This document shows positions 1 through 8,180 of a stretch of 64,000 nt of DNA, piece after piece. The position numbers were made by a program, and so were the translations under genes. The first letter of the stretch is position 1. Each line of letters begins with the position of its first letter. Below the pieces are notes generated by a model. That model ran no database searches. It saw only the letters and a program-made list of their open reading frames with translations, and was not told the DNA's origin. The DNA is from Sphingomonas sp. ATCC 31555 (GTDB taxonomy: Bacteria; Pseudomonadota; Alphaproteobacteria; Sphingomonadales; Sphingomonadaceae), in the NCBI RefSeq assembly GCF_000282895.1, contig NZ_ALBQ01000032.1, positions 45,945 through 109,944 of the forward strand. Direction: 5' to 3'.

Positions 1-500
1 TGCCACACCCAGACGCGATTGCCCCAGCCCCAGCCGCGATAGACCTCGGCTAGGGTGTCGCCAAAGGCGAGCACGCCGTCATAGTCGTTCAGGTCATAAG
101 CCTGCATCGCCGCCGGTTCGCTGACGGCGCGGTGATGGGTATCGTGGAAGAGCAGCGCGAAGCGGCCGCCCATGGCCCGGGCATGACCGATGCGGGCAAC
201 CAATTTGGGATCATTCCATTCGTGAACGATCACCAGATCGGCGTCTTCGATCATCTGCGACGGGCTGCACATCGAGGTGTAGGTGCAGGATTCCAGCTCG
301 GGATAGGCGGTACGATAAGGCGCAAGCCCGTCCTCGCCGTGATCGGCCAGCAGGTTGGCGAGGCTCCAGGCGCCCTCCGGCTCCCACACCTTCACCTCAT
401 GGCCGCGCGCGATCAGCTCGCTGAGTATGCCGCGCAGGAAATGCGCGTTGCCATGGTTCCAGCATGAGGCGAGCGAATGGGTGAAATAGACGATCTTCAT
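1..500 (-). CDS. glycosyltransferase, C-terminal part outside window (partial)
   Basis: The reverse strand from base 500 to the window edge is open and encodes about 166 residues beginning MKIVYFTHSLASCWNHGNAH. The N-terminus has the beta-strand plus sugar-binding look of GT-B enzymes: a short hydrophobic strand, then FLRGILSELIARGHEV and later ADLVIVHEWNDP. Its ATG overlaps the stop of the next upstream gene (497..1609) as ATGA, so the two are translationally coupled. It probably transfers a sugar in the cytoplasm during assembly of a surface or secreted glycoconjugate. Donor and acceptor cannot be read from the sequence, and the catalytic C-terminal half lies outside the window. The family assignment is from fold-like motifs only. 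Confidence 0.7.
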   Translation of the reverse strand, partial: MKIVYFTHSLASCWNHGNAHFLRGILSELIARGHEVKVWEPEGAWSLANLLADHGEDGLAPYRTAYPELESCTYTSMCSPSQMIEDADLVIVHEWNDPKLVARIGHARAMGGRFALLFHDTHHRAVSEPAAMQAYDLNDYDGVLAFGDTLAEVYRGWGWGNRVWVW

Positions 501-1609
501 GCCGCGACCTTTCCGGCGGGCGCTCGCTCGCTGAGGAGCTGGCGGTAGAGGATGAGCATGGCGTCGGCCATGCGGGCAGGCGTGTAGCGCAGCGCGCGCT
601 CGGCGGCGGCGTCGCCCAGCTGGCCGCGCAGGGGCAGATCGCCGATCAATTGCTCGATCGCGGCACGATAGGCATCGGCCTCGCACGGGGGGACGAACAG
701 CGCCGCGCCGTCCCACAGCTCGCGGAACACGGGGATGTCGGCCAGCACCAGCGCACAGCCGGCCGCAGCGGCTTCCAGTACGGCGAGCCCGAACGGTTCG
801 AAGCATGCGGCGGACACGAAGATCGGCCGCGCCGCCAGTCGCCGCGCCAGGGCGTCGCTGTCCAGCTGGCCGAGCAGGTGCATGTTCGTCAGCCGCACGG
901 TTTCGCCGTGCGGGCCGCGGGCGGCACCGGCGGCGTGGAAGGGGACAGTGAGCGCGCCGGCTACCTCGTCGAGCAGCTCGGCACCCTTCACCGAATCCCA
1001 CAGCCGGCCGACCGTGAGCACGCAATCCTGCGCCGGCTGCTGCTTCGGCGTCACCAGCGGCGAGCGGCCATTGTGCACCACGGTGGGCGTTTGCCGCAGA
1101 CCGTAATGCCGGCCGACGAACCGCGCATAGCCCGCGGAGGGCGCGACGACCCGGTCGGCAGCGTGCAGCCCTTCCTTGGTCAGCGCGCGGTGCCAACGAA
1201 AACCCCGGTCGAGCGGCGTACCCGGCCGTGCATGATGCCACCAGGTGGAGACACAGCCATGGGTGACCGCCAGCACCGGCACGCCGGGGGGCGCGGCGGC
1301 AGCCAAAGTGGGCATGTTGAGCTGAACCACGTCAACGGCATAGCTGCGAGAGAGGCGACTGATCTCAGCGCCGGCGGCAAGCACCGGGGCGGGGCCGTCA
1401 CTCAGCCAGTCGAGCGGGAGATCGGTCTCGACGAAGATCGTGCCCGCGATCGCACTGGCCTCCGCTCGCTGCATGTCACTGGGCGGTGGGCCCATCTGCA
1501 CCAGCACGATTTCGACACCCTGGGCGCTCAATGCAATCGCGAGGTCGATACTATACTGCCACACGCCGCCGATCGTGTCGGTGGTCAGCAGCACGCGCAT
1601 CCCGGTCAC
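497..1609 (-). CDS. GT4-type glycosyltransferase
   Basis: This 370-residue protein is a full-length GT-B glycosyltransferase. The N-terminal domain has the TTDTIGGVWQYSIDLA segment, where the GGV turn is usual for GT4. The C-terminal domain carries VLTVGRLWDSVKG near residue 200 and the retaining-GT4 E-x7-E signature in CFEPFGLAVLEAAAAG near residues 268-283. It should use a nucleotide sugar in the cytoplasm. It overlaps the genes on both sides by four bases (ATGA), so it belongs to a leftward operon with two SDR epimerases upstream and another glycosyltransferase downstream. The epimerases may make its donor; this is inference from position. Confidence 0.88.
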   Translation of the reverse strand: MTGMRVLLTTDTIGGVWQYSIDLAIALSAQGVEIVLVQMGPPPSDMQRAEASAIAGTIFVETDLPLDWLSDGPAPVLAAGAEISRLSRSYAVDVVQLNMPTLAAAAPPGVPVLAVTHGCVSTWWHHARPGTPLDRGFRWHRALTKEGLHAADRVVAPSAGYARFVGRHYGLRQTPTVVHNGRSPLVTPKQQPAQDCVLTVGRLWDSVKGAELLDEVAGALTVPFHAAGAARGPHGETVRLTNMHLLGQLDSDALARRLAARPIFVSAACFEPFGLAVLEAAAAGCALVLADIPVFRELWDGAALFVPPCEADAYRAAIEQLIGDLPLRGQLGDAAAERALRYTPARMADAMLILYRQLLSERAPAGKVAA

Positions 1610-2691
1610 AAGGCCATCGCCTCGGCGGTTTCACGGCGAGGCGCGCGGGGCAAGGTGAGGCCGCGTTCCTCGCCCAGCCAGCGGGCCAGTGCGGTCACGC
1701 CATCCTGCCAGTGGGTGGGTGTGCCGAGTTCCAGCGTCTCCCGCGCCTTGCGGGTATCGGCTACGAAGAAGCGCTGATCGCCCGCCCGCCAATCGTCGAA
1801 ATGCAGGTCGAGCGGGCGCCCGGTGATCGCCGATACATGATCAAGCAGCGTGCGCAGGCTTACTGCATTGGCGGGACCGCCGCCGAGGTTGAACGCCTGG
1901 CCCGCGATCCGATCGATCCGCCGCCACGCCGCAAGATACGCATCCACGGCGTCGGACACGTCGAGGATGTCGCGCACCTGGTGGCCGTCACCATAGAGAG
2001 TGATCGGCGAGCCTTCGAGTGCGCGAATCAGGAAATGGGCGACCCAGCCCTGATCCTCGGTTCCCATCTGGCGCTGGCCGTAGATGCAGCTCATCCGCAG
2101 CACCGCGGCGCGCAGGCCGTAGCTGCGGGCATAATCGAGCACATATTGATCGGCAGCGCCCTTCGAGCATCCATAAGGCGTGTGGAAATCGAGCGGACGG
2201 CCTTCGCCGATGCCGTGTGCCCGCACTGCCGGGTCGGTCGGCTGGTAGCCATTCTCGCCGAGATCGAAATCGAGATCGGCCAGATCGCCATAGACCTTGT
2301 TGGTCGAGGCGAAGATCACAGCGGGCGGGATTGCCGCCGTTCGAGCGGCTTCGAGCAGCGCGAAGGTGGAGGCGATGTTCACTTCGAAATCGCTGGTGGG
2401 ATCAGTCAGGCTGGTCGTCACCGCCACCTGCGCCGCGAAGTGGAAGACCGCGCGGGCGGAGCGCACTGCTTCCACCAGCGTGGCTGTCTCGCGAATGTCG
2501 GCGATCAGCGGCCGGATGCGGTCGCCGTGGCGCGCTTGCAGCCAGGCAAGGTTGCGCTCCACACCCGGGCGGCGCAGCGCGTCGTAGATCACCACCGTCT
2601 CACCCTGCCGCGCGAGCCGATCGGCGAGGTTCGATCCGATGAAGCCGGCGCCGCCGGTAATCAGGATCGGGCGTTCGTCGCCGCCGTTCAT
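1606..2691 (-). CDS. NAD-dependent epimerase/dehydratase, CDP-paratose 2-epimerase-like SDR
   Basis: Extended short-chain dehydrogenase of 361 residues. The NAD motif ITGGAGFIGSNLADRLA sits at the N-terminus. ASTNKVYGD near residue 130 is a segment I associate with CDP-paratose/tyvelose 2-epimerases, and the active-site YGCSK (YxxxK) follows near residue 175. I chose the ATG at 2691 because it overlaps the preceding gene's stop as ATGA; the longer open frame upstream lies inside that gene. It probably interconverts or oxidises a nucleotide-linked sugar for the two glycosyltransferases downstream. The exact substrate is unknown, and UDP-sugar or dTDP-sugar specificity is equally possible. Confidence 0.85.
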   Translation of the reverse strand: MNGGDERPILITGGAGFIGSNLADRLARQGETVVIYDALRRPGVERNLAWLQARHGDRIRPLIADIRETATLVEAVRSARAVFHFAAQVAVTTSLTDPTSDFEVNIASTFALLEAARTAAIPPAVIFASTNKVYGDLADLDFDLGENGYQPTDPAVRAHGIGEGRPLDFHTPYGCSKGAADQYVLDYARSYGLRAAVLRMSCIYGQRQMGTEDQGWVAHFLIRALEGSPITLYGDGHQVRDILDVSDAVDAYLAAWRRIDRIAGQAFNLGGGPANAVSLRTLLDHVSAITGRPLDLHFDDWRAGDQRFFVADTRKARETLELGTPTHWQDGVTALARWLGEERGLTLPRAPRRETAEAMAL

Positions 2692-3803
2692 GCGACCAGA
2701 CCCCGCTTTTCGAGCTCTGCCCGCGCCTGGGCCACGCGGTCTTCGGCGGTCTGCTGCTGCACCCAGTCGGCGAGCTCGGCGAGCCCGACTTCGAAATCCT
2801 GCCGCGCTTCGAACCCAAGCTTGTCGCGCGCGAGACTGGTGTCGCAGAAACAGTGGCGGATGTCGCCAACGCGGGCCTTTCCGACGATTTCCGGCGCTGC
2901 ATCGTTGCGACCCATGGCGCGGGCAAGCGCTTCCGCGACTTGGGTTACCGAGCGATCGTCGCCAGATCCGATATTGAAAGTCTGCCCGGCAGCCTGCGGC
3001 AACGTCAGCGCCTCGGCGAAGGCGCGGGCGACGTCGCTGACATGCACGAAGTCGCGACGCTGCTCGCCATCCTCGAAGATCATCGGGCGCTGGCCGTTGA
3101 GCAGCCGCGAGGCGAAGATCGCCAGCACGCCGGTATACGGGTTCGAGAGCGCCTGGCCGGGACCATAGACGTTGAACAGCCGCAGGCACGTCGTCTCGAT
3201 GCCATAGGGCGCGCCCATGATGTGGGTGGTGCGTTCCTGCACATATTTGTTGAGCGCGTAGATCGAGGCGAGGCTCGGGCGCTTCCATTCGGGGGTGGCG
3301 ACCGGTTCGAGCGGGCGGTCCTGGGAATCGAGCGGGTTCCACTGCTGCTGACCGTCGCGGACGATGCCGCGCTCTGCATTCTCGACGAGCGCGCCGTCTG
3401 CATCGCGATACAGGCCTTCGCCATAGATGCTCATCGAGGAAGCGGTAACGACGCGGCGTACGGGCTTGTCGATCAGGCGCTCGAACAACACGGCCGTGCC
3501 GACATCGTTGGCGGAGGTGTAGCGTTCGACTTCGTACATCGACTGGCCGACGCCAACTTCAGCCGCGAGGTGAATCACGCTGTCCACGCCGTCCAGGGCA
3601 CGCGCCACTGCATCGCCATCGCGCACATCGGCGCGGATAAGTTCGACTTCCTGATCAAGTGCTTCGGGCCGCTCGCGGTCACCGTGCACCTGTTCCAGCA
3701 TCGAATCGAGTACACGCACCGTGTGGCCCCGGCGGAGGAGTTCAGCCGAAACCTGACAACCGATGAACCCCGCACCGCCCGTAACGAGCACCTTTTCTGC
3801 CAT
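2688..3803 (-). CDS. NAD-dependent nucleotide-sugar epimerase (extended SDR)
   Basis: This 371-residue extended SDR has VTGGAGFIGCQVSAELL for NAD binding, VIHLAAEVGVGQS, TASSMSIYGEG and the catalytic YALNK (YxxxK). The downstream part contains LRLFNVYGPGQ and RRDFVHVSDVARA, typical of UDP-glucose/dTDP-rhamnose 4-epimerase relatives. The insert between TASSMSIYGEG and YALNK is longer than in GalE and resembles dTDP-L-rhamnose 4-epimerase-like proteins. It is the first gene of the leftward operon. A ribosome site (AGGAAAG) lies about eight bases before the ATG. Substrate assignment is inference. Confidence 0.85.
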   Translation of the reverse strand: MAEKVLVTGGAGFIGCQVSAELLRRGHTVRVLDSMLEQVHGDRERPEALDQEVELIRADVRDGDAVARALDGVDSVIHLAAEVGVGQSMYEVERYTSANDVGTAVLFERLIDKPVRRVVTASSMSIYGEGLYRDADGALVENAERGIVRDGQQQWNPLDSQDRPLEPVATPEWKRPSLASIYALNKYVQERTTHIMGAPYGIETTCLRLFNVYGPGQALSNPYTGVLAIFASRLLNGQRPMIFEDGEQRRDFVHVSDVARAFAEALTLPQAAGQTFNIGSGDDRSVTQVAEALARAMGRNDAAPEIVGKARVGDIRHCFCDTSLARDKLGFEARQDFEVGLAELADWVQQQTAEDRVAQARAELEKRGLVA

Positions 3804-3906
3804 GTCGACGCTTTCCTGCCTTGAAAACTAACCTGAGTAAGTCGTGACAGAGATGTGACTTGCTAGTGGGTCCATCTGTCATCGAAACAAACAGCTTCTT
3901 CTTCAT
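3742..3906 (-). CDS. possible 54-residue leader ORF before the epimerase operon
   Basis: A short reverse-strand frame starts at 3906 with MKKKLFVSMTDGP and is preceded by an unusually good ribosome site, AGGAGGAAC, followed by AAG and then ATG. It runs 103 bases through the intergenic gap and then overlaps the first 62 bases of the epimerase gene in another frame. The intergenic part is AT-rich for this genome. It could be a leader peptide that couples translation to the operon, or a chance frame behind a genuine SD. I do not recognise the protein, and its C-terminal half is simply the shadow of the epimerase start. Confidence 0.25.
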   Translation of the reverse strand: MKKKLFVSMTDGPTSKSHLCHDLLRLVFKAGKRRHGRKGARYGRCGVHRLSGFG

Positions 3907-3922
3907 CTTGTTCCTCCTGATT

Positions 3923-3959
3923 GTTACGTAACGACAAAAATACATATCACTGAATATGT
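3923..3959. promoter_or_regulatory. AT-rich divergent promoter region with two palindromes
   Basis: The 245-base gap between the leftward operon and the rightward phosphatase gene is markedly AT-rich. It contains the perfect 10-base palindrome GTTACGTAAC at 3923-3932 and the inverted repeat ACATAT-N6-ATATGT at 3942-3959. Both lie just upstream of the strong SD at 3908-3917 and could be operators for the leftward transcript. No convincing -35/-10 pair could be fixed by eye. Confidence 0.4.
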
Positions 3960-4048
3960 GAAGATAATTTAAGTTAAGTGGAACTATTCGGTTTCGGCAG
4001 TCGTTACGGAAGCATCTAAGTTGATGCTGATAGGCTGCAAACCTGCTG

Positions 4049-4648
4049 ATGACTGCAAAAGTACATTTGATCCGACACGGCGCGCACGACGATGTCGGCC
4101 ATGTGCTGAGCGGTCGAAGCGCGCGATCACCGCTTTCCGCTGTGGGGCAGGCGCAGGCGCAGTGGCTTGCCGCCCATTTTGCCCGTGAGGCATCGATTGA
4201 CGCGATCCACTGCAGCCCGCGTGAACGGACCCGCGCGACGGCGGATATCATCGCTGCGCGCGTCGGTGCCGATGTGCAGGTGGTGGAAGCGCTGGACGAA
4301 ATCGATTTCGGTGAATGGACCGGTCGCAGCTTCGATACGCTGGAGCAGGATCCAGCCTGGCACGAATGGAACTGCAATCGCGCCGGCGCTCGGCCGCCCC
4401 ACGGGGAAGGGATGGCGGATGCTACCGCGCGCGCCGTGGGGCATATCGATGCGCTGGTGCGGGGTGGCTGGGGTGGCACGCTCCTCTGTGTCAGCCACTG
4501 CGACATCATTCGGGGCGTCGTCGCCCATTATCTCGGGCTGGGCCTTGATCGCCTGCTCGCCTTCGACGTGGATCCCGGATCGGTCAGCACGCTGCTGATC
4601 GGCGGCTGGGGTTCGCGCCTGCTCAAGCTCAATGGGGGACAGGAATGA
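4049..4648 (+). CDS. histidine phosphatase family protein
   Basis: 199-residue phosphoglycerate-mutase-like phosphatase. The phospho-acceptor histidine is in HLIRHG near residues 6-11, with CSPRERTRATAD supplying the second arginine near residue 55. EIDFGEWTG lies in the middle and the distal catalytic histidine is in CVSHCD near residue 150. The length fits single-domain broad-specificity phosphatases such as CobC/GpmB relatives. The gene opens the rightward operon and overlaps the methyltransferase gene by ATGA. In a cluster with inositol-3-phosphate synthase it could dephosphorylate an inositol or sugar phosphate; that is inference from position. Confidence 0.88.
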   Translation: MTAKVHLIRHGAHDDVGHVLSGRSARSPLSAVGQAQAQWLAAHFAREASIDAIHCSPRERTRATADIIAARVGADVQVVEALDEIDFGEWTGRSFDTLEQDPAWHEWNCNRAGARPPHGEGMADATARAVGHIDALVRGGWGGTLLCVSHCDIIRGVVAHYLGLGLDRLLAFDVDPGSVSTLLIGGWGSRLLKLNGGQE

Positions 4649-5454
4649 GAAACCTAGCAGCCGCGCGGCCCGCGCCGGCGGAAGACCTGCGCGCGCGCAT
4701 CGATGCGCTGGGGCCGTGGTTCCAGAACATCCGCATCGATGGAGTGGAGACGGCGCCGGACCATTTCCTCGGCGATTATCCCGCCTTCAAGTTCGCGCGC
4801 TTCGCCGGTGCGCTGCCGGAGGATCTGGAAGGGCGCTCGGTCCTCGATATCGGCTGCAATGCGGGCTTCTATTCGTTCGAGATGAAGCGGCGCGGGGCGG
4901 GCGAGGTGCTCGGCATCGACAGCGACGAGCGCTATCTGGCGCAGGCGCGCTTCGCGGCCGAGGCGCTCGGCTACGACGATGTCCGCTTCGATAACCGCTC
5001 GGTCTATGACGTGGCCGCGCTCGGACGGCGGTTCGACATCGTGATCTTCATGGGCGTGCTCTATCACCTGCGCCATCCCTTGCTGGCGCTGGACCTGATC
5101 CGCGAACATGTCGCGGGCGAGTATATGCTGTTCCAGACGATGCAGCAGGGGTCGGACGCGATCGCCGAGGTGCCGGAGGATCATCCCTTCCACATGCCCG
5201 GCACCTTCGATCCGCCGCATTATTTCAACGATCCCGGCTATCCCAAGCTGCACTTCATCGAGCGGCAGTTCGCAAACGACTGGACCAACTGGTGGGCACC
5301 CAACGCGGCGGCCAGCCAGGCCATGCTGCGCGCGGCAGGCTTCACGATCGAGGCGAACCCGGAGTCCGAAGTCTATTGGTGCCGCGTCGCCGACGTGCCC
5401 TATGCGGAATACGGCCCCGCCGCGGTCTATCCGGCCAAGGGAGGCGCCGCATGA
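4645..5454 (+). CDS. SAM-dependent methyltransferase (TIGR04290-like)
   Basis: 269-residue class I methyltransferase. The SAM-binding motif I is SVLDIGCNAGFYSFEMKRRG near residues 65-84, followed by VLGIDSDERYL (motif II) and VIFMGVLYHLRHPL. The layout resembles the CmoB/DUF1698 family, and the protein matches what I remember of TIGR04290 members, which occur in similar glycan clusters. It starts inside the phosphatase stop (ATGA) and ends inside the start of the glycosidase-like gene (ATGA), so it is in a tightly coupled operon. It probably methylates a small cyclitol or sugar intermediate rather than tRNA, judging by its neighbours. Confidence 0.82.
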   Translation: MRNLAAARPAPAEDLRARIDALGPWFQNIRIDGVETAPDHFLGDYPAFKFARFAGALPEDLEGRSVLDIGCNAGFYSFEMKRRGAGEVLGIDSDERYLAQARFAAEALGYDDVRFDNRSVYDVAALGRRFDIVIFMGVLYHLRHPLLALDLIREHVAGEYMLFQTMQQGSDAIAEVPEDHPFHMPGTFDPPHYFNDPGYPKLHFIERQFANDWTNWWAPNAAASQAMLRAAGFTIEANPESEVYWCRVADVPYAEYGPAAVYPAKGGAA

Positions 5455-6452
5455 TCGAAGCGGCGATGCTCTGGAACGAGCCCAACAACAAGTCGCACTG
5501 GGATCCCGCGATCGATCCCGATTGGTCGATGTTCGCGGAGCATGTGATCGCGGCCGGGAACGCGATCCGCGCGGTGAACCCCACGCTGCCCCGCGTGCTC
5601 GGCGGCATGTCGCCGATCGACCCGCACTGGTTGCGGCGAATGGAAGCGCATGGCGCGCTCGATGCCGTCGACGTGGTGGCCGTGCATGGCTTTCCGCTCG
5701 ACTGGAACCTGTGGCCGCTCTCCGCCTGGCCGGACAAGATCGCCGAGATCCAGGCCGTCACAGACAAGCCGGTCTGGGTCACCGAGGTGGGCGTCAGCTC
5801 GTTCGGCGCCGAGGAAGTACAGGAATTCGGCCTGCGCCGCACTGTAGAGCTGCTGCGTGGGCGTGCCGAGCGCGTCTTCTGGTACTCGCTGTTCGACCTG
5901 CCGACCAGCTGGGGCGCCGAGACCCGCCACCGCGAGGCGGAAGGCTCCTCCTATTACCGCCATTTCTACCTCGGCCTGATCCGCGAGGACGGCACGCCGA
6001 AGCCTGCGCTCGACGTCTATGCGGAGCATGCCGCCGACGTGGGGCTGATGCAGTGGTTCCATTTCCACGATCCGCGGCTGGACGAGGCGGTGGCGTGGAT
6101 GAAGCGGCTCGGCACGCGGCGCATCCGCACCGGGCTCAGCTGGGCGGACAGCTTCCGCGAAAATGCGCTCGACTGGTTCGATCGGCAGATGGAAGCGCTG
6201 GCGGATTTCGACGTCACCGTCACCTTCTGTTTCACGCCCGAGCATCTCGGCATCGCGCCGCACCACACCAGCCCGGCGCGCGATCCGCAGGCCTTTGCCG
6301 ATTTCTGCGGCTGGATGATCGATCGCTATGCCGGCACCGCCACCGTGGCGGCGCCCGCCGCGCCCGTGATGCTGGCCACCAGCCAGCCCGAGCTCAACCC
6401 TTTGCTGTTCAACCGCGACGAGCGTCTCGCCGCCGAGAGGAGGTCCGCCTGA
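5451..6452 (+). CDS. glycosidase-like TIM-barrel protein (beta-xylosidase-like)
   Basis: 333 residues. I chose the ATG at 5451 because it overlaps the methyltransferase stop as ATGA; upstream codons lie inside that gene. WNEPNNKSHWDP at the N-terminus resembles the NEP acid/base motif of clan GH-A glycosidases. KPVWVTEVGVSSFGAEEVQ near residues 106-125 supplies a plausible nucleophile Glu at a strand end. There is no signal peptide, so it is cytoplasmic. It might cleave or rearrange a glycosidic bond in the intermediate made by this operon. It is shorter than typical GH39 beta-xylosidases, so true hydrolase activity is unproven. Confidence 0.65.
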   Translation: MIEAAMLWNEPNNKSHWDPAIDPDWSMFAEHVIAAGNAIRAVNPTLPRVLGGMSPIDPHWLRRMEAHGALDAVDVVAVHGFPLDWNLWPLSAWPDKIAEIQAVTDKPVWVTEVGVSSFGAEEVQEFGLRRTVELLRGRAERVFWYSLFDLPTSWGAETRHREAEGSSYYRHFYLGLIREDGTPKPALDVYAEHAADVGLMQWFHFHDPRLDEAVAWMKRLGTRRIRTGLSWADSFRENALDWFDRQMEALADFDVTVTFCFTPEHLGIAPHHTSPARDPQAFADFCGWMIDRYAGTATVAAPAAPVMLATSQPELNPLLFNRDERLAAERRSA

Positions 6453-7558
6453 TGCTGTCCCCAGACCGCCATGCCATTAATGTCGCGCTCGTGGGTGTCG
6501 GCAATTGTTCCAGCTCGCTCGTCCAGGGAATCGAGCATTACCGCGCGGGTGCCAACGACATGGTCGGGCTGATGCACCCGGAGCTGGGCGGCTATGCCCC
6601 CAGCGACATCCGGGTCGTCGCCGCCTGGGATGTGGACAGCCGAAAGGTGGGGCAGGATGTCGCCGAGGCGATCTTCGCCAAGCCCAACTGCACCGCGGTG
6701 TTCTGCGAGGAAGTGCGGCACACCGGTGCAAAGGTCCGGATGGGCAAGGTGCTGGACGGCGTCGCCGATCACATGGCTAACTATGCGCCGGAGCGTACCT
6801 TCCTGCTCGGGGATGGCGCGGAGCCGAGCAAGGCCGAGGTGGTCCAGGCACTGCGCGATACCAACACGCATGTGCTGATGAACTATCTGCCGGTTGGCTC
6901 GCAGGCGGCAACCGAATTCTACGCCGAATGCGCGCTCGAAGCCGGGGTGGCGTTCGTCAACAACATCCCGGTGTTCATCGCCAGCAATCCCGAATGGGCG
7001 GCGCGGTTCGAAGCGGCGGGCGTGCCGATCATCGGCGACGACATCAAGGCCCAGCTGGGGGCGACGATTGTCCACCGCGTGCTAACCGACCTGTTCCGCA
7101 AGCGCGGCGTCAAGCTGGAGCGGACCTACCAGCTCAACACCGGCGGCAACACCGACTTCCTCAACATGCTCAACCGCACCCGGCTGGCATCGAAGAAGGA
7201 ATCGAAGACCGAGGCGGTGCAGTCGGTCGCCGAGAGCCGGCTGGAGGACGAGAACATCCATGTCGGCCCCAGCGACTATGTCGCGTGGCAGAACGACAAC
7301 AAGATCTGCTTCCTGCGCATGGAAGGGCAGATGTTCGGTGGGGTGCCGATGAACCTCGAGCTCCGCCTCTCGGTGGAGGACAGCCCCAACAGCGCGGGCG
7401 TGGCGATCGACATGATCCGCTGCGCCAAGCTGGCGCGCGACCGGGGGCTGGCGGGGGCGATCCTTCCGGCCTCGGCATGGTTCTGCAAGCACCCGCCCCA
7501 GCAGATGACCGACGATGCTGCATATGAGGCGGTGGAAGCATTCATCGCGGGGAAGTGA
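6452..7558 (+). CDS. ino1: inositol-3-phosphate synthase
   Basis: 368-residue 1L-myo-inositol-1-phosphate synthase, converting glucose 6-phosphate to inositol 3-phosphate with NAD. Visible motifs are VALVGVGNCSSSLVQGIEHY for NAD binding, GDDIKAQLGATI, NTGGNTDFLNM and SKKESKTEAVQS, where the lysines belong to the active site. The length fits the short bacterial/mycobacterial type rather than the about 500-residue eukaryotic form. The ATG at 6452 shares a base with the preceding stop (TGATG). This is the clearest metabolic anchor of the cluster and points to an inositol-derived product. Confidence 0.93.
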   Translation: MLSPDRHAINVALVGVGNCSSSLVQGIEHYRAGANDMVGLMHPELGGYAPSDIRVVAAWDVDSRKVGQDVAEAIFAKPNCTAVFCEEVRHTGAKVRMGKVLDGVADHMANYAPERTFLLGDGAEPSKAEVVQALRDTNTHVLMNYLPVGSQAATEFYAECALEAGVAFVNNIPVFIASNPEWAARFEAAGVPIIGDDIKAQLGATIVHRVLTDLFRKRGVKLERTYQLNTGGNTDFLNMLNRTRLASKKESKTEAVQSVAESRLEDENIHVGPSDYVAWQNDNKICFLRMEGQMFGGVPMNLELRLSVEDSPNSAGVAIDMIRCAKLARDRGLAGAILPASAWFCKHPPQQMTDDAAYEAVEAFIAGK

Positions 7559-7575
7559 GGGTGGCGGGCACCCAA

Positions 7576-7600
7576 ATTCCTCCCCGGAACGGGGAGGAAT
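7576..7600. terminator. hairpin between convergent genes
   Basis: ATTCCTCCCC pairs perfectly with GGGGAGGAAT across a five-base loop. It sits between the ends of the inositol-3-phosphate synthase gene (+) and the DUF1003 gene (-), so it can act for both strands. There is no long T-run. Confidence 0.6.
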
Positions 7601-7608
7601 GGAAGGAC

Positions 7609-8133
7609 TCAGTCGATCCCCTTTTCCTTGCGGCTTTCGTCCAGCGCGTCGAGCACCTGGACGGGTTCCACATCGGCGTGGATTTCCGCGAACTCGGGAT
7701 CGTCGGCGCGGATGTCGAGCCGGTCGGCAATGCGCTCGACCAGTCCGGCGAGCTTGGTCAGCTCATGCTCGGTGAGCAGGCCGACATGCAGATCGAGGTC
7801 GGCGCGGCGGTCCGCGACGGTGGCCATGCGGTTCTGGCTGATCAGCACGAAGGTGGAGAGGAAGATCGCTTCCACCGAGGCGACCATCGCCAGCGCAACG
7901 AAGGTGGGATCGAAGCGCGGTACGATCGGCAGCACACCGAGATTGACGGAAATCCAGACTCCGAAGAGGACCAGATGCAGCACCACGAACGTCATCGATC
8001 CCGTGAAGCGGGTGATCCGATCCGCCACCTTGTCACTGAGCGGTGCGCGCTCGGCATCCTCGCGCTGCCGCGCCGTGAGGTCTTCGATGTTCTGGCGGAG
8101 CGTGGCGCCCATGCCCTGGCGTGGTTCGATCAT
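7609..8133 (-). CDS. DUF1003 family inner-membrane protein
   Basis: 174 residues. A hydrophilic N-terminal stretch is followed by two membrane spans, roughly residues 45-66 (MTFVVLHLVLFGVWISVNLG) and 80-100 (ALAMVASVEAIFLSTFVLIS). SQNRMATVADRRADLDLHV after the second span is characteristic of DUF1003, and an acidic C-terminus follows. The function of the family is unknown. The gene is on the opposite strand from its neighbours and starts 47 bases from the divergent dehydrogenase start, so it looks inserted into the cluster rather than part of its pathway. Confidence 0.85.
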   Translation of the reverse strand: MIEPRQGMGATLRQNIEDLTARQREDAERAPLSDKVADRITRFTGSMTFVVLHLVLFGVWISVNLGVLPIVPRFDPTFVALAMVASVEAIFLSTFVLISQNRMATVADRRADLDLHVGLLTEHELTKLAGLVERIADRLDIRADDPEFAEIHADVEPVQVLDALDESRKEKGID

Positions 8134-8180
8134 CGACCCCCAACATCGGGTGAAATCAATTGGTTGCACGGAGAGGGCGC

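Noticed and set aside
3742..4509. 255-residue reverse frame spanning the divergent gap
   Set aside because: Most of it is antisense to the phosphatase gene; only the SD-linked last 54 codons are worth keeping as a weak candidate.
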